From NCBI RefSeq assembly GCF_016909575.1, contig NZ_JAFBGA010000007.1, positions 368,192-432,191 on the forward strand: 64,000 bases of DNA, in the 5' to 3' direction. A program made the translations under genes and the position numbers. This document shows, in pieces, positions 50,105-58,840 of this stretch; position 1 is the first letter of the stretch; the number at the start of each line of letters is the position of its first letter. A model generated the notes under the pieces. It was not told the DNA's origin, searched no databases, and saw only the letters and a program-made list of their open reading frames with translations. This DNA is from Streptomyces sp. HB132. GTDB lineage: Bacteria > Actinomycetota > Actinomycetes > Streptomycetales > Streptomycetaceae.

Positions 50105-50440
50105 CTAGACAGCGTCGTACTCCGCCCGCACCCAGGCCAACTGCGCGTCGCTCAGCGGGGGGTCGAACCCGACTGGGAACATCAGCATCAATGGTTGCGG
50201 CCACATGTTCTCAGCCCCGTGCTCTTGGCAGTGCAGAGCGATGACATGTGGCCCTTCCCCACAGGACTCGTGCCAGTAGGGGCGGTCATGGGCCTGGCAG
50301 AAGTACCCGAACCTGGAGCAGTCGTCCTCATCGCTGGGCTCGTAGAAGCCGGGGTCACGGACAATCTGGGTCACCGGCTCCTGCCGATTGAACCTGGGGA
50401 TGGGCCGGGGATCACGCCACAGTAGTCGAGGAGGAAGCAT
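50105..50440 (-). CDS. Hypothetical protein
   Basis: A 111-residue soluble protein rich in Pro, aromatic residues, Cys and His (SRFGYFCQAHDRPYWHESCG, HVIALHCQEHGAENMWPQPL). Three cysteines and several histidines could bind a metal. It ends SDAQLAWVRAEYDAV. Family not recognised. ATG 50440 is preferred over GTG 50455 because AGGA lies seven bases upstream. It lies among transposase remnants and ends 26 nt after one on the opposite strand. Confidence 0.55.
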   Translation of the reverse strand: MLPPRLLWRDPRPIPRFNRQEPVTQIVRDPGFYEPSDEDDCSRFGYFCQAHDRPYWHESCGEGPHVIALHCQEHGAENMWPQPLMLMFPVGFDPPLSDAQLAWVRAEYDAV

Positions 50441-50723
50441 GAACTCATCCTGCACCGAGGCCGTCCCGTTCGGACCACCGGGTCGTTGGTCCGTTCATGT
50501 CGTTGACTGATGTGCAGTGGTCGGCGCTCCTCTCTCCACGGTGTGACTCCATGCCGGTCACAGCATGCCGGGGGCTCCCGGAGTCGCGCCCTGCGGCGGG
50601 GCGTCGTACACAGGGAACATGAGCGACGAACGGACATCGTGGCATCCGGGCGAGGTCGTGCCGGAGAGCGGAATCGACATCCCGAGTTCAACCTCAGTAA
50701 CCGGTCAACAGAATCCTGTCTCC

Positions 50724-51068
50724 TCAGTAACCAACGAAGCCAGTGAGACGCAAGAGCGCTGCGATCGCGAGGGCGGCAGGGATGACATACCACCACTTCC
50801 GCAGCCATCCGGCCTTGGCGAAGACCGAGGTGAGTAGCGTCATCAGAGCAGAGAAGACCAGCCCGATGGCGCCGGCGACCTTGTAGTTGGTGACGGCTTG
50901 CTGGTCCCAGGGCCCATCGGGTTCGACCAGGTAGGCGGTGAACACGACGTACCCGGTCACCAGGGTCACCACGATCAGAACGGTAGAACAGACGCCGGCC
51001 CCCAGCCGTCCAGGCGCCCGAGCACGTTCCTCGTGCGCTCTGGTGGATGCACCAGCGTCTTGATTCAC
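50724..51068 (-). CDS. Small membrane protein with three predicted helices
   Basis: A 114-residue protein: a charged N-terminus (STRAHEERARAPGRLG), then hydrophobic helices TVLIVVTLVTGYVVFTAYLV, VAGAIGLVFSALMTLLTSVF and WYVIPAALAIAALLRLTGFV. GGGAGGA five bases before the GTG supports the start. Family not recognised. Confidence 0.65.
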   Translation of the reverse strand: MNQDAGASTRAHEERARAPGRLGAGVCSTVLIVVTLVTGYVVFTAYLVEPDGPWDQQAVTNYKVAGAIGLVFSALMTLLTSVFAKAGWLRKWWYVIPAALAIAALLRLTGFVGY

Positions 51069-51239
51069 TTCAGTCCTCCCCGCCGCGTCGTCCAGTTCAT
51101 TGTCGATCCCTCGACCCTATGCCTGGGCACCCACCAAACCCATCGACGAGGTATCGGACGGTCAGTTCCGACATCTGTGCGCGGATCGTCTGTCCCGGAG
51201 GGATGCCAGCGAAACCGTTCCCCAATCTGAGCTGGGGGC

Positions 51240-51520
51240 GAGGCACTCCGACGCGATCAAGACGTTCTCGGCGGGGTCCTTTATCGACGCCTGTTCCAAC
51301 GTGAGCGCGAAGGCGGCCAGCGGGTCGACGGCCTGGCGTATGTAGCGGTGGGCCGTGGCGATCCCGATGCGGAAGCCTGCGGCAAGACGCGCGTAGGTGT
51401 CACCGCAGCGCAGGTGGGTCAGGACGAGCACGGCCTGTTCGGCCACAGGTCAGGCGCCGCCAGCGTGAACCGATCCGATAGATCGATGCCGGAAACAGGT
51501 AGACGAGCACGCGAAAGCCT
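51240..51520 (-). pseudogene. IS5-like transposase N-terminal remnant
   Basis: The reverse strand encodes QAVLVLTHLRCGDTYARLAA, GFRIGIATAHRYIRQAVDPL and LEQAS, the helix-turn-helix N-terminal part common to Streptomyces IS5-like (DDE_Tnp_4) transposases. The preceding segment (VLVYLFPASIYRIGSRWRRL) is in another frame and the DDE catalytic domain is missing. Inactive. Confidence 0.7.
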
Positions 51521-51844
51521 CTGGCGAGCTGGTGATCTTGGTCGTGGACCCGTCCACCAGGAGTTTGCCTCATGCCCGCCGCCGGGGCTGCCGGCTCAGC
51601 CACCCGTCAGGTCGGAAGAGGTTCAGGGGGAGAGAAAGTCATGCCCAACCGGAGGCGGGACGCCCATTGTGGGGCAACCAAAACGGTAATGTGCCCTTAT
51701 CCCTCCGGTACGTCGCAGGTTTACTTTCCGTACGCAGAATCCGTTTGGCGTGGTGGTCAACTGGCCCTCGGTGTGGCCTGACCGATGATTTTCCGCGCCG
51801 TGGTGGTACATACGCCGAATACCGACTCACGGGAGGCTGACGCC

Positions 51845-52408
51845 ATGCGGAAATTGACCTTCGGCATGAACATGAGCCTGGACGGCTACATCGCCGCTCC
51901 CAGCGGCGACCTCGGCTGGAGCGTGCCGAGCGACGAGTTGTTCCAGTGGTGGTCCGACCGGGTGGACGCGACGGGCCTGGCGCTGTACGGGCGCAGGCTG
52001 TGGGAGACGATGAGTTCCCACTGGCCGACCGCCGACAAGCAGCCGGGTGCCACACCTGCGGCGATCGAGTACGCCGGCCGCTGGCGGCGCATGCCGAAGG
52101 TGGTGTTCTCCTCTACGACCAGCACGGTCGACTGGAACACCCGTCTTGTCACCGGCGATGCGGTCACCGAGATCACCAGGCTCAAGGCCGACGACGGGGG
52201 TCCCATGGACATCGCCGGTGCCAGCCTTGCCGCGGCGGCCATGCGGGCTGAGCTGATCGACGAGTACGCGATCGTCACCCATCCGGTACTGGTGGGCGGC
52301 GGCACGCCGTTCTTCGCAGCTTTGGACAACTGGGTGAACTTGAGCCTGGTGGAGACCCGAACGTTTCCCGACGGTGTGGTCCTGACCAGGTATGAGACCA
52401 GGCGCTGA
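51845..52408 (+). CDS. Dihydrofolate reductase-like (RibD C-terminal fold) protein
   Basis: A 187-residue protein of the DHFR/RibD C-terminal superfamily: KLTFGMNMSLDGYIAAPSGD (strand A and first loop, 3-22), GLALYGRRLWETMSSHWPTA, KVVFSSTTSTVDWNTRLVTG, MDIAGASLAAAAMRAELIDE and VTHPVLVGGGTPFFAALD (nucleotide loop). Members are NADPH-dependent reductases of unknown substrate, distinct from housekeeping FolA. GGGAGG lies eight bases before the ATG. Confidence 0.92.
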   Translation: MRKLTFGMNMSLDGYIAAPSGDLGWSVPSDELFQWWSDRVDATGLALYGRRLWETMSSHWPTADKQPGATPAAIEYAGRWRRMPKVVFSSTTSTVDWNTRLVTGDAVTEITRLKADDGGPMDIAGASLAAAAMRAELIDEYAIVTHPVLVGGGTPFFAALDNWVNLSLVETRTFPDGVVLTRYETRR

Positions 52409-52977
52409 GTGCCCGACGGCGGATCAGTGCGGGCTTCGGGCCTCCCGAGGTCACCGCAGACGATCCGCCCGGAAAGGGATCCCCTGACGGACGACCGAAC
52501 CGTTGGTCAGTCATGTCGGCCCCGAAGGCTGGAGGCCCCGTTGCGGAGCCAATGAGACGGAAACGGTAAGGAACGGAACCCGGGCTAACCGTCGTTGAGT
52601 CTCGCCCTCCACGCTCGTGATCATGGCAAAGGAATTTGCGGTGCATACGCCGGAACGAGACTCCGGTCCGTGGCACACGGACTTCTGCACCGAGCCGAGT
52701 GTCCCGTCATCACAGTGCCGGGTGGAAGCTGACGCATCCCCGGGGGGAACGGGCCGTCCCGCGGGATGCGGGCCGAGTCGGGGAGCCGGAGAGAACTTCC
52801 GCGGCTTACGCCCCTATGCCGTGGGCAGAGCGCAAGAGCGTCATCAGTAGATCGCCTCTGCTGATGCCCCTTCCAACGGGTCATCACTGTCCACCACAGG
52901 CAGACGCTGCACCTCTTGTCGGGCAATGCTCAGGACTTGTGGATCAGCCCTGCGGAAGGAGGCGTTACAGCCTCCTC
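52409..52977. other. Intergenic region without a recognisable gene
   Basis: About 570 nt between the reductase gene and the IS256 remnant; no motif-bearing frame or RNA gene could be supported. Confidence 0.35.
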
Positions 52978-53397
52978 GAGCCCGCAGAGTCCTGGGTGGA
53001 TCTCCTGTGCGATGCCGCCGCCCGGCGCGGGATGCGTGCACCCGTCCTCGCGGTCGGCGACGGCGCAATAGGCTTCTGGAAGGCCCTGGCGCAGGTGTGC
53101 ACCGAAACCCGCCATCAGCGGTGCTGGGTTCACAGAACGGCCAACGTACTCAACGCCGCGCCGAAATCAGCCAGCCCGGTGCACGCAAGGCATTGCAGGA
53201 CATCAAAAACGCCGAGGATCGCCAGCACGCCGTCAAGGCGGTCGCCGCATTCGACAAAAGGTACGGCGTGAAGTGGCCCAAGGCGGCAGATCACCGACGA
53301 CGTCGACCAACTGCTGGCGTTCTACGATTTTCCTGCCGAGCACTGGGTTCACCTGCGCACGACGAACCCTGTCGAATCGACCTACGCGAGCAGCTGA
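52978..53397 (+). pseudogene. IS256-family transposase remnant
   Basis: Mutator-type IS256 transposase sequence in three frames: ESWVDLLCDAAARRGMRAPV, LAVGDGAIGFWKALAQV (DDE Asp), ETRHQRCWVHRTANVLNAAP (C/H signature), then ARKALQDIKNAEDRQHAVKA and finally DDVDQLLAFYDFPAEHW with HLRTTNPVESTYA (catalytic Glu). Frameshifts near 53165 and 53285 and missing ends make it inactive. Confidence 0.88.
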
Positions 53398-53650
53398 CCT
53401 GCTAAGGGCGAGTACCCACCTTCCTGCAACAGCCCACACGTGGAAATAGGCCGTCCGAGCCCTGCGAGCGGGCCGATCGGCCCTCCCACAGGGATCGAAC
53501 GCGCAGCGGTCGCCGGGATCGCTAAAGGGTGCCGAAGGTCCCCCTCCGCTTTCAGCAAGCGCGCGGCTGATCGTATGCACCACTAAAAGTCTCCGTGCGT
53601 CTCCGGAAATTCTCCTGCGCCTGGGACCTAGAGCGTCGAGACGGGGAAAA
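53398..53650. other. Intergenic region without a recognisable gene
   Basis: About 250 nt after the IS256 remnant; nothing identifiable. Confidence 0.3.
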
Positions 53651-53836
53651 TTGGTGCAGCGTATCGATCAGATCGCCAAATGGCATGCCGCTTCAGTGAT
53701 CGTTGTAGGGGCCTCTGCCCCCGGCCAGGCCGGAATATTTCATCACTCCCTGAAATGTTTCGTGCTCAGAGACTTGGTCAGGCATGCACGGAGAGTCATC
53801 GTAGTTGTCCCGCAGTCGCGGGTTCCCGACGCATGA
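53651..53836 (+). pseudogene. Fragment of a universal stress protein gene
   Basis: IAKWHAASVIVVGASAPGQA followed by VRHARRVIVVVPQSRVPDA resembles the C-terminal half of a UspA domain (consensus ADLIVVGSRG...L..A.CPVVVV). The G-x9-G(S/T) nucleotide loop is damaged and the N-terminal half is missing. It precedes a CBS/BON stress-type gene, a usual partner of Usp genes. Confidence 0.35.
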
Positions 53837-53965
53837 ACGGCACTCCGAAACCAAAAGAGAGAAAGGGCAGGTGTACAACGAGAACGCATCCTGTCCCGAG
53901 ACCGAGGGAAGCATGACCTGCACAGCCTTCAGTCGTGCCATGCACTTGCCGTATAGGAGTGAATG

Positions 53966-54556
53966 ATGGGCCAACTTACCGTCGCTGACCTGATGACACC
54001 GTCGGTCGTCAGCGTTCAGCGCGGCACCACATTCAAGGAGATCGCGCGGCTGCTCAGCGAATCGAGGATTACCGCTGTGCCCGTCGTGGACGACAGAGGC
54101 CGCCCGGTGGGGGTGGTCTCCGAGGCTGACCTCCTGCGCAACCGCAGCGCCGGCGTCGCACGGAACGCAGCCGCGCTCATGAGCCACCCAGCCATCACAG
54201 CCAAGCCTCTGTGGAACGTGGTGCACGCCGCTCGCGTGATGGACGAAAACAAGGTCAAACGTCTCCCCGTCATCGATGAAGACGGCCGCCTGGTAGGAAT
54301 CCTGAGCCGCAGCGACCTCGTCCAGGTCTTCCTGCGCCGCGACCGTGCGATCCAGGAGGAGATCCTCGAAGAGGTGGTCACCCAAACGCTCAAGCTCAGC
54401 CCCTCCGCGTTGAACGTGGAGGTGTCCGAGGGGCTTGTGACGTTGAGTGGCATCGTGCGGAACCATGGCGACGTACCCGTCCTCCTGCGGCTGTGTCAGA
54501 GCGTCGACGGTGTGGTGGACGTCGTCAACCGCCTCTCACCTGCAGAAGATGTTTGA
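53966..54556 (+). CDS. CBS-domain-pair protein with C-terminal BON domain
   Basis: A 196-residue protein. Two CBS motifs (about 7-60, LMTPSVVSVQRGTTFKEIAR ... VPVVDDRGRPVGVVSEADLL; and 75-125, VHAARVMDENKVKRLPVIDE, GRLVGILSRSDLVQ) form a Bateman module that binds adenosyl nucleotides. A BON domain (about 135-195; NVEVSEGLVTLSGIVRNHGD) follows. Such proteins are common in Streptomyces dormancy/stress regulons near Usp genes. ATG 53966 is chosen over 53963 since AGGAG is six bases upstream. It stands alone between decayed sequence and the M56 gene. Confidence 0.92.
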   Translation: MGQLTVADLMTPSVVSVQRGTTFKEIARLLSESRITAVPVVDDRGRPVGVVSEADLLRNRSAGVARNAAALMSHPAITAKPLWNVVHAARVMDENKVKRLPVIDEDGRLVGILSRSDLVQVFLRRDRAIQEEILEEVVTQTLKLSPSALNVEVSEGLVTLSGIVRNHGDVPVLLRLCQSVDGVVDVVNRLSPAEDV

Positions 54557-55252
54557 TCGGGTAGGCACTCGCCGGCGAGGAGGGAGAGGCCTCTGCGCGG
54601 GACCGCATACGTTCGGATTCCTCCGTGGGCGTTGGCAGTCGGTGATGGCGTCACCGTTTTGGGTCAGGGGTGGTGTACGGCCGCATGGCTGGACCCTGAC
54701 CGCGCAGCCCCTGGGGGCCAGACGGGTAGACCAGGGAGTGGTTCTCCGGCGTTCCCTGGCCTGCCGTGGCCGCCACGGTAGCCCGAAGCAAGTGGTGTCA
54801 CGACACTGCCTCGGGACCTGCGGAGAACTGCGCCACAGAGCGAACAGGTTGGCACAGCATGCTTCCACTCCCTCGCCCCGGAAGGCCTTTGTGGGGGTGC
54901 CGCGCCCGGGACGCCTGTTGATCAAGGGATCGATTGTTCCGGGTGCCGGGACGGCGCTTGGCCCTGCGGATGCACGGCTGGCGTGCGCTCCCGCCGCTCT
55001 CCCTTGCTATTCAAAAACTGAGTTGCGCTACTGAACCCGCTTCTTGCACTTCTGCGTCAACGAGGGCAACAACCGTCGTGATGCTCAAAGCAGAAGCTCC
55101 GGCGGCCAGTGCAGGCAGGGCGACCGCGACCAGAAGTGCGACGACTGCACCCAGAAGACAGCGGAAGGTGACACTGTCAACGCCTCGTGACCCCTGCTGA
55201 GCATGAGAATCGTTAAAGCGCTCGACCTGCGTGGTCGAAACCGTCGGCAGCG
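54557..55252. other. Intergenic region, no confirmed gene
   Basis: About 700 nt. Downstream of the M56 gene the reverse strand shows a short open stretch with a signal-like core (LLGAVVALLVAVALPALAAG, about 55080-55150) but no start codon. A 12-bp self-complementary CTCGCCGGCGAG follows the CBS gene. No gene is claimed. Confidence 0.35.
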
Positions 55253-56188
55253 TCAGGCGTCCCGAATTTCGCCTTGGGCGACTTCCACATGGTGATGCAG
55301 GCTCACCAGCCCGGCGGCAGCTGCAGCACCGGTCGCGGCCGAGAAGGCCAGCAGCAGGCCGACCGCTGCGACGGCAAGTCTGCTCGGGGCAGGTACAGGT
55401 TGGAGCAGGGCTTTCACGCGCTGCGGGACGGGCCCTCCCGCGGCTCCTGCCGCGAAGAAAGGGCGGCTGGCCCCGCTGCCGGCGGCTCCTGCGAGGGCTG
55501 CGCGGCCGATGGCGCGGGCAGTGAGGTTACGATCGCCGACCGCGTGCGCGGCGGCCTCGTCAGCGACGCGTTCGACCGCCAGCGCGATGGCGTTGCGCAG
55601 TGCACTTGTGGCGGGAAGGCACCGGGTCGTGAGGTCCGCAGCGGCAAGGAAGTAGTGGTGGCGGCCGGTCAGGTGGGCGCGTTCATGGGCGAACAGGGCT
55701 TCTCGCTCAGGTCCCTCCAGGGTGCGCAACATGCCGGAGGTCACCACGATGCGCCCTGGTTTCCCCGGGAGGGCGTAGGCATCGGCTTCGGGCTGGTCCA
55801 GGATGCTGAGGTCTCCCGCTGAGGGTACGTTCCGCAGTTGCGCGTGTGCGGTGCGGTAGTGCCGCAGCTGACGCAAAGCCGACCGAGTCATGGCTGTGGC
55901 GCAGACGAACAGTGTGCCGACGGCGAGAGCGGCAATCGGATAGGCGACGACTGCGGGCACGATGTTCAACGGGTGGATCAGATGTTCGAGGCGACCGACG
56001 GCAGTCACGGTGAGCGTGCCTGCGAGGAGCAGACCGCCCAGTGCCGCGAGCCAGCTGACCGCCAGTACGCACGCTGTAGCGGTCAGCGCCCACATCGCGG
56101 CCGCAGGCCGCAGGCGGGGAGCGGCCCAGCGTACGAGCGTCGGCGCCGTAAGGGGCATCAGTAGCGGCACGATCAGGGCCGCGATCAC
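55253..56188 (-). CDS. M56-family membrane metallopeptidase (BlaR1-like)
   Basis: A 311-residue membrane protease. Hydrophobic helices at about 1-20, 33-60, 75-100 and 278-297 surround a cytoplasmic zinc-protease domain with LFAHERAHLTGRHH (HExxH at 168-172) and a downstream ligand in VERVADEAAAH. M56 proteins sense a signal and cleave the partner BlaI-type repressor; this one lacks the extracellular penicillin-binding domain of BlaR1, so the signal is unknown. The GTG start overlaps the BlaI stop (GTGA), giving a coupled two-gene operon. Confidence 0.93.
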   Translation of the reverse strand: MIAALIVPLLMPLTAPTLVRWAAPRLRPAAAMWALTATACVLAVSWLAALGGLLLAGTLTVTAVGRLEHLIHPLNIVPAVVAYPIAALAVGTLFVCATAMTRSALRQLRHYRTAHAQLRNVPSAGDLSILDQPEADAYALPGKPGRIVVTSGMLRTLEGPEREALFAHERAHLTGRHHYFLAAADLTTRCLPATSALRNAIALAVERVADEAAAHAVGDRNLTARAIGRAALAGAAGSGASRPFFAAGAAGGPVPQRVKALLQPVPAPSRLAVAAVGLLLAFSAATGAAAAAGLVSLHHHVEVAQGEIRDA

Positions 56189-56559
56189 TGCCCACCACCA
56201 TCCTCCAGCAGGTCGCGCAGTATGCGTTCGTCCTCGGGGCTCAGGTCCGAGACGAATCGGGCCAGCACGCTGTGGCGGTCAGTGTCCTTGTCGAGTTCGT
56301 GGTGCATGCGCCTGGCGGTCATGCCGTGGGTGTCCTGGACGGGAAAGTAGGCGAATCCGCGGCCGGAGCGCTCCCTGCCGACTGTCCCTTTCTCGAAGAG
56401 GCGGGACAGAATGGTTGTCACCGTGGTGCGAGCCAACTCCATCGTGAGGCTGCGCTGCACCTGACCGGCGGTCCGGGGGGCGTCCGCGGCCCACAGGGCC
56501 GCGAGCACACTTGCCTCCAGCTCCCCCGACCCTCTGCGCTCGGCAGCACGCTCCGCCAT
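56185..56559 (-). CDS. BlaI/MecI-family transcriptional repressor
   Basis: A 124-residue winged-helix repressor: SGELEASVLAALWAADAPRT (helix 1 region), AGQVQRSLTMELARTTVTTI (helix-turn-helix), LSRLFEKGTVGRERSGRGFA (wing) and a C-terminal dimerisation helix ending LARFVSDLSPEDERILRDLL. The protease-sensitive dimer linker targeted by M56 partners lies around residues 75-90. GAGGA lies five bases before the ATG. Two TCTAC/GTAG(A) dyads immediately upstream (56584-56618) are its probable operators. Confidence 0.94.
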   Translation of the reverse strand: MAERAAERRGSGELEASVLAALWAADAPRTAGQVQRSLTMELARTTVTTILSRLFEKGTVGRERSGRGFAYFPVQDTHGMTARRMHHELDKDTDRHSVLARFVSDLSPEDERILRDLLEDGGGQ

Positions 56560-56583
56560 CGTGTTCCTCTCGTCCGCTGACGG

Positions 56584-56618
56584 TCTACAGTGATGTAGAC
56601 CGTCTACGTGATTGTAGT
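56584..56618. promoter_or_regulatory. Tandem BlaI-type operators
   Basis: Two dyads 19 bp apart, TCTACA-GTGA-TGTAGA (56584-56599) and TCTACGTGATTGTAGT (56603-56618), match the TACA-N-TGTA core known for BlaI/MecI repressors. They lie between the BlaI gene (left) and the DedA gene (right), so both could be controlled. Confidence 0.82.
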
Positions 56619-56668
56619 CGACCAGTCGTTCCATCCGGCTGCCCAGCACTCATCCAGCGAGAGGCCAC

Positions 56669-57343
56669 GTGCTCATGGCCGTATCTGTCCTAGCCTTGTC
56701 TCCACTCGCGGTGAACCTCCTCGATACCCAGTCGCTCCTGGCAACCTTCGGCATTCTGGGAATCGCCGTGGTGATGTTCGCCGAGACCGGGCTACTGCTC
56801 GGCTTCTTTCTACCTGGCGACTCCCTGCTCTTCACCGCCGGCCTGCTGTGCGCGGGAACCGCTGACAAGGGCCCAACACTGTCGCTGCCCTGGGTCCTGG
56901 TCGCCTCGGTGGCCGGCGCGCTGGCCGGTGCCCAGTGCGGCTATCTCATCGGACGCCGAGCGGGCGCAACGGTCCTCGCCCGCAGCAGGTCCAAGCGCCT
57001 GCACGACGGCGCGGAGCGCGCCAAGGAACTGCTGGAGCGATACGGCCACGCCAAGGCAATCGTCCTGGCCCGCTTCGTCCCTGTGGTGCGCACGGTCCTC
57101 AACCCGCTCGCAGGGGCGTTGAACATCCCTGCCCGGGTGTTCACCCTCTGGCAGGTCGTCGGTGGCCTGGTCTGGACTGTCGGCCTCGTTCTGGCGGGAT
57201 ACGCCCTCGGCTCCTCCATTCCCGATGTCGACCGCTATCTCCTGCCGATCATCGCCCTGATCGTCGCCATGTCTCTGCTGCCACTGGCAGCCGAACTGCT
57301 CCGCTCCCGGCGGACCGCCAAGCACCGAAACGAGGCACCCTGA
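56669..57343 (+). CDS. DedA-family membrane protein
   Basis: A 224-residue polytopic protein with the DedA (SNARE-associated/VTT) signatures: FAETGLLLGFFLPGDSLLFT, GALAGAQCGYLIGRRAGATV, YGHAKAIVLARFVPVVRTVL and NPLAGALNIPARVFTLWQVV, with a conserved RF.P..R. DedA proteins are undecaprenyl-phosphate or phospholipid translocases. The gene runs directly into a PAP2 phosphatase gene (TGATG overlap), an enzyme expected to dephosphorylate undecaprenyl pyrophosphate, so both probably recycle lipid carrier. GTG 56669 follows GAGAGG; ATG 56675 is an alternative. It lies just to the right of the BlaI operators. Confidence 0.93.
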   Translation: MLMAVSVLALSPLAVNLLDTQSLLATFGILGIAVVMFAETGLLLGFFLPGDSLLFTAGLLCAGTADKGPTLSLPWVLVASVAGALAGAQCGYLIGRRAGATVLARSRSKRLHDGAERAKELLERYGHAKAIVLARFVPVVRTVLNPLAGALNIPARVFTLWQVVGGLVWTVGLVLAGYALGSSIPDVDRYLLPIIALIVAMSLLPLAAELLRSRRTAKHRNEAP

Positions 57344-57948
57344 TGCATCTCGCATACGATGGCTCGACCATCGACGGCCTTACTTACCTCAAGATCGTCG
57401 GCCTCGCCGGCAGGGCACCCGACTGGGTCGACAGCCTGGTTGCCAGTTGGTCTACCTACGGACTGGCAGTATTTGCAGTGCTGATGTTCGTCGCGTGGTG
57501 GCAGGCTCGCCGCGCAGGAACCCCGGCCGCAGTCACCGCCCTGGCCGTCCCGCTGGTCACCGTCCTTGCCTTCGGCGTCGACTCCCTGCTGAAGCTGGCC
57601 GTTCATGAGAACCGCCCCTGCCGGCAACTGCGTGTCCTCACCCTTGAAGCGTGCCCCGCACCCGGCGACTGGTCCTTCCCCAGTAACCACGCCGCCATCG
57701 CCTCGGCAGCCGCCTTCGCGCTGCTGCTCGTGTCACGCAGACTGGGTGTCATCGCCCTGACGGCGGCGGTCCTCATGGCGGCCTCACGGGTGTGGGTGGG
57801 CGCCCACTACCCGCACGACGTCATCACCGGGTTCGCCGTCGGCGCCCTCGTCGCCTTCATGGCGATCTGGGCGGTGCAGCGCAATCAAAGCGTGCTCGCA
57901 GCACGGCTGGGAAACGGCCCGCTGCGCCTCCTGCTGACCGTAGCGTGA
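57343..57948 (+). CDS. PAP2-family membrane phosphatase
   Basis: A 201-residue membrane phosphatase of the PAP2/BcrC type. The tripartite phosphatase signature is complete: KLAVHENRP (84-92), SFPSNHAAIASA (111-122) and SRVWVGAHYPHDVITG (148-163), with the nucleophilic His in the last. Hydrophobic helices flank these at about 38-55, 65-82, 120-130, 135-148 and 162-180. It probably converts undecaprenyl pyrophosphate to the monophosphate on the outer face of the membrane. Start ATG overlaps the DedA stop by one base. Confidence 0.94.
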   Translation: MHLAYDGSTIDGLTYLKIVGLAGRAPDWVDSLVASWSTYGLAVFAVLMFVAWWQARRAGTPAAVTALAVPLVTVLAFGVDSLLKLAVHENRPCRQLRVLTLEACPAPGDWSFPSNHAAIASAAAFALLLVSRRLGVIALTAAVLMAASRVWVGAHYPHDVITGFAVGALVAFMAIWAVQRNQSVLAARLGNGPLRLLLTVA

Positions 57949-58840
57949 CACCCGCTGCCACGGCCGTCGTGCCGCGTCTCACGGTTCTCCATATCGCTGT
58001 CCGGCTACCTGCCGCCGCGCGGCTGAACTCGAGCATCAATCCGACGTCACGACCGCCCGCACCCTCAACGCATTGATGCCCCTGACTTCCCCTCACCGCA
58101 GTGGTTCCGGTGAGCCTCGCCTCACGCGCTTGCCGAACCTGAACTGCCTGTTGCCATCACCGCACGAGCGCATTCAGCCGACGTGATGTCCAGAGGCTCG
58201 GAAAGGGTAGGGGCCGTGTTGTCGGTCATAGCTTTCCCTCAGTGACCTGAACGTCGCTTCGACGTTCCCTTTCTGCAGCAGAGCAGATGTGGGGCATGAC
58301 GATGAGGGATTGGGAACCGGGACACGATCGAGCGCCCGTGGGTCCGGCAGCGATTCGCGAAGAATGGGCGCTTCAGCAGCGGCGAACCAGTGTGAAAGTT
58401 CCGCAGCATCCCACGCGCTGCACAACGGAAAGTTCGTGGCAGTCGCAGTGGCGCTGATGGTATGTGCAATCTCGGCGCTGCTGAGGAAGTGAAACCACGA
58501 CCCGCGCCCGTGCCCCTCCAGCGACCGGCGGCACAAGCCCCTCAGGCATCCTGTGTCCACCAGGCGGCGCGCCGTGAGCTGAGATTGCGCTCAGGTCCGA
58601 AACTGGTACCCGAACCGGCACGCCCAGCCAGCGCGGCCCCCCTGCCGAGGCCACCCTTTCGATTTTGGCAGGCCAAACGGGTAGCTTGCAATCGGTCAAG
58701 GGTGTACTTTCGCCTGCCCCTGGGGGAACACCGATTAAATAATCCCAGGGATTTTCCGCTGTGCGGTGCAAGAGGCAGCGCTCCGACCCCTCTGCGGTGC
58801 AGCGCACCGCTCTGGCTGCTCGGTCAGGAGAAGTGTTTTG
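57949..58840. other. Long intergenic region without a recognisable gene
   Basis: Almost 900 nt between the PAP2 gene and the glycosyltransferase. Open frames on both strands have no motif. The last 150 nt are locally A+T-rich (GATTAAATAATCCC, 58733-58746) and probably include the glycosyltransferase promoter. Confidence 0.4.

Noticed and set aside
55030..55235. Reverse-strand stretch encoding a signal-like hydrophobic peptide after the M56 gene
   Set aside because: No ATG, GTG or TTG start in frame, so not called as a gene.
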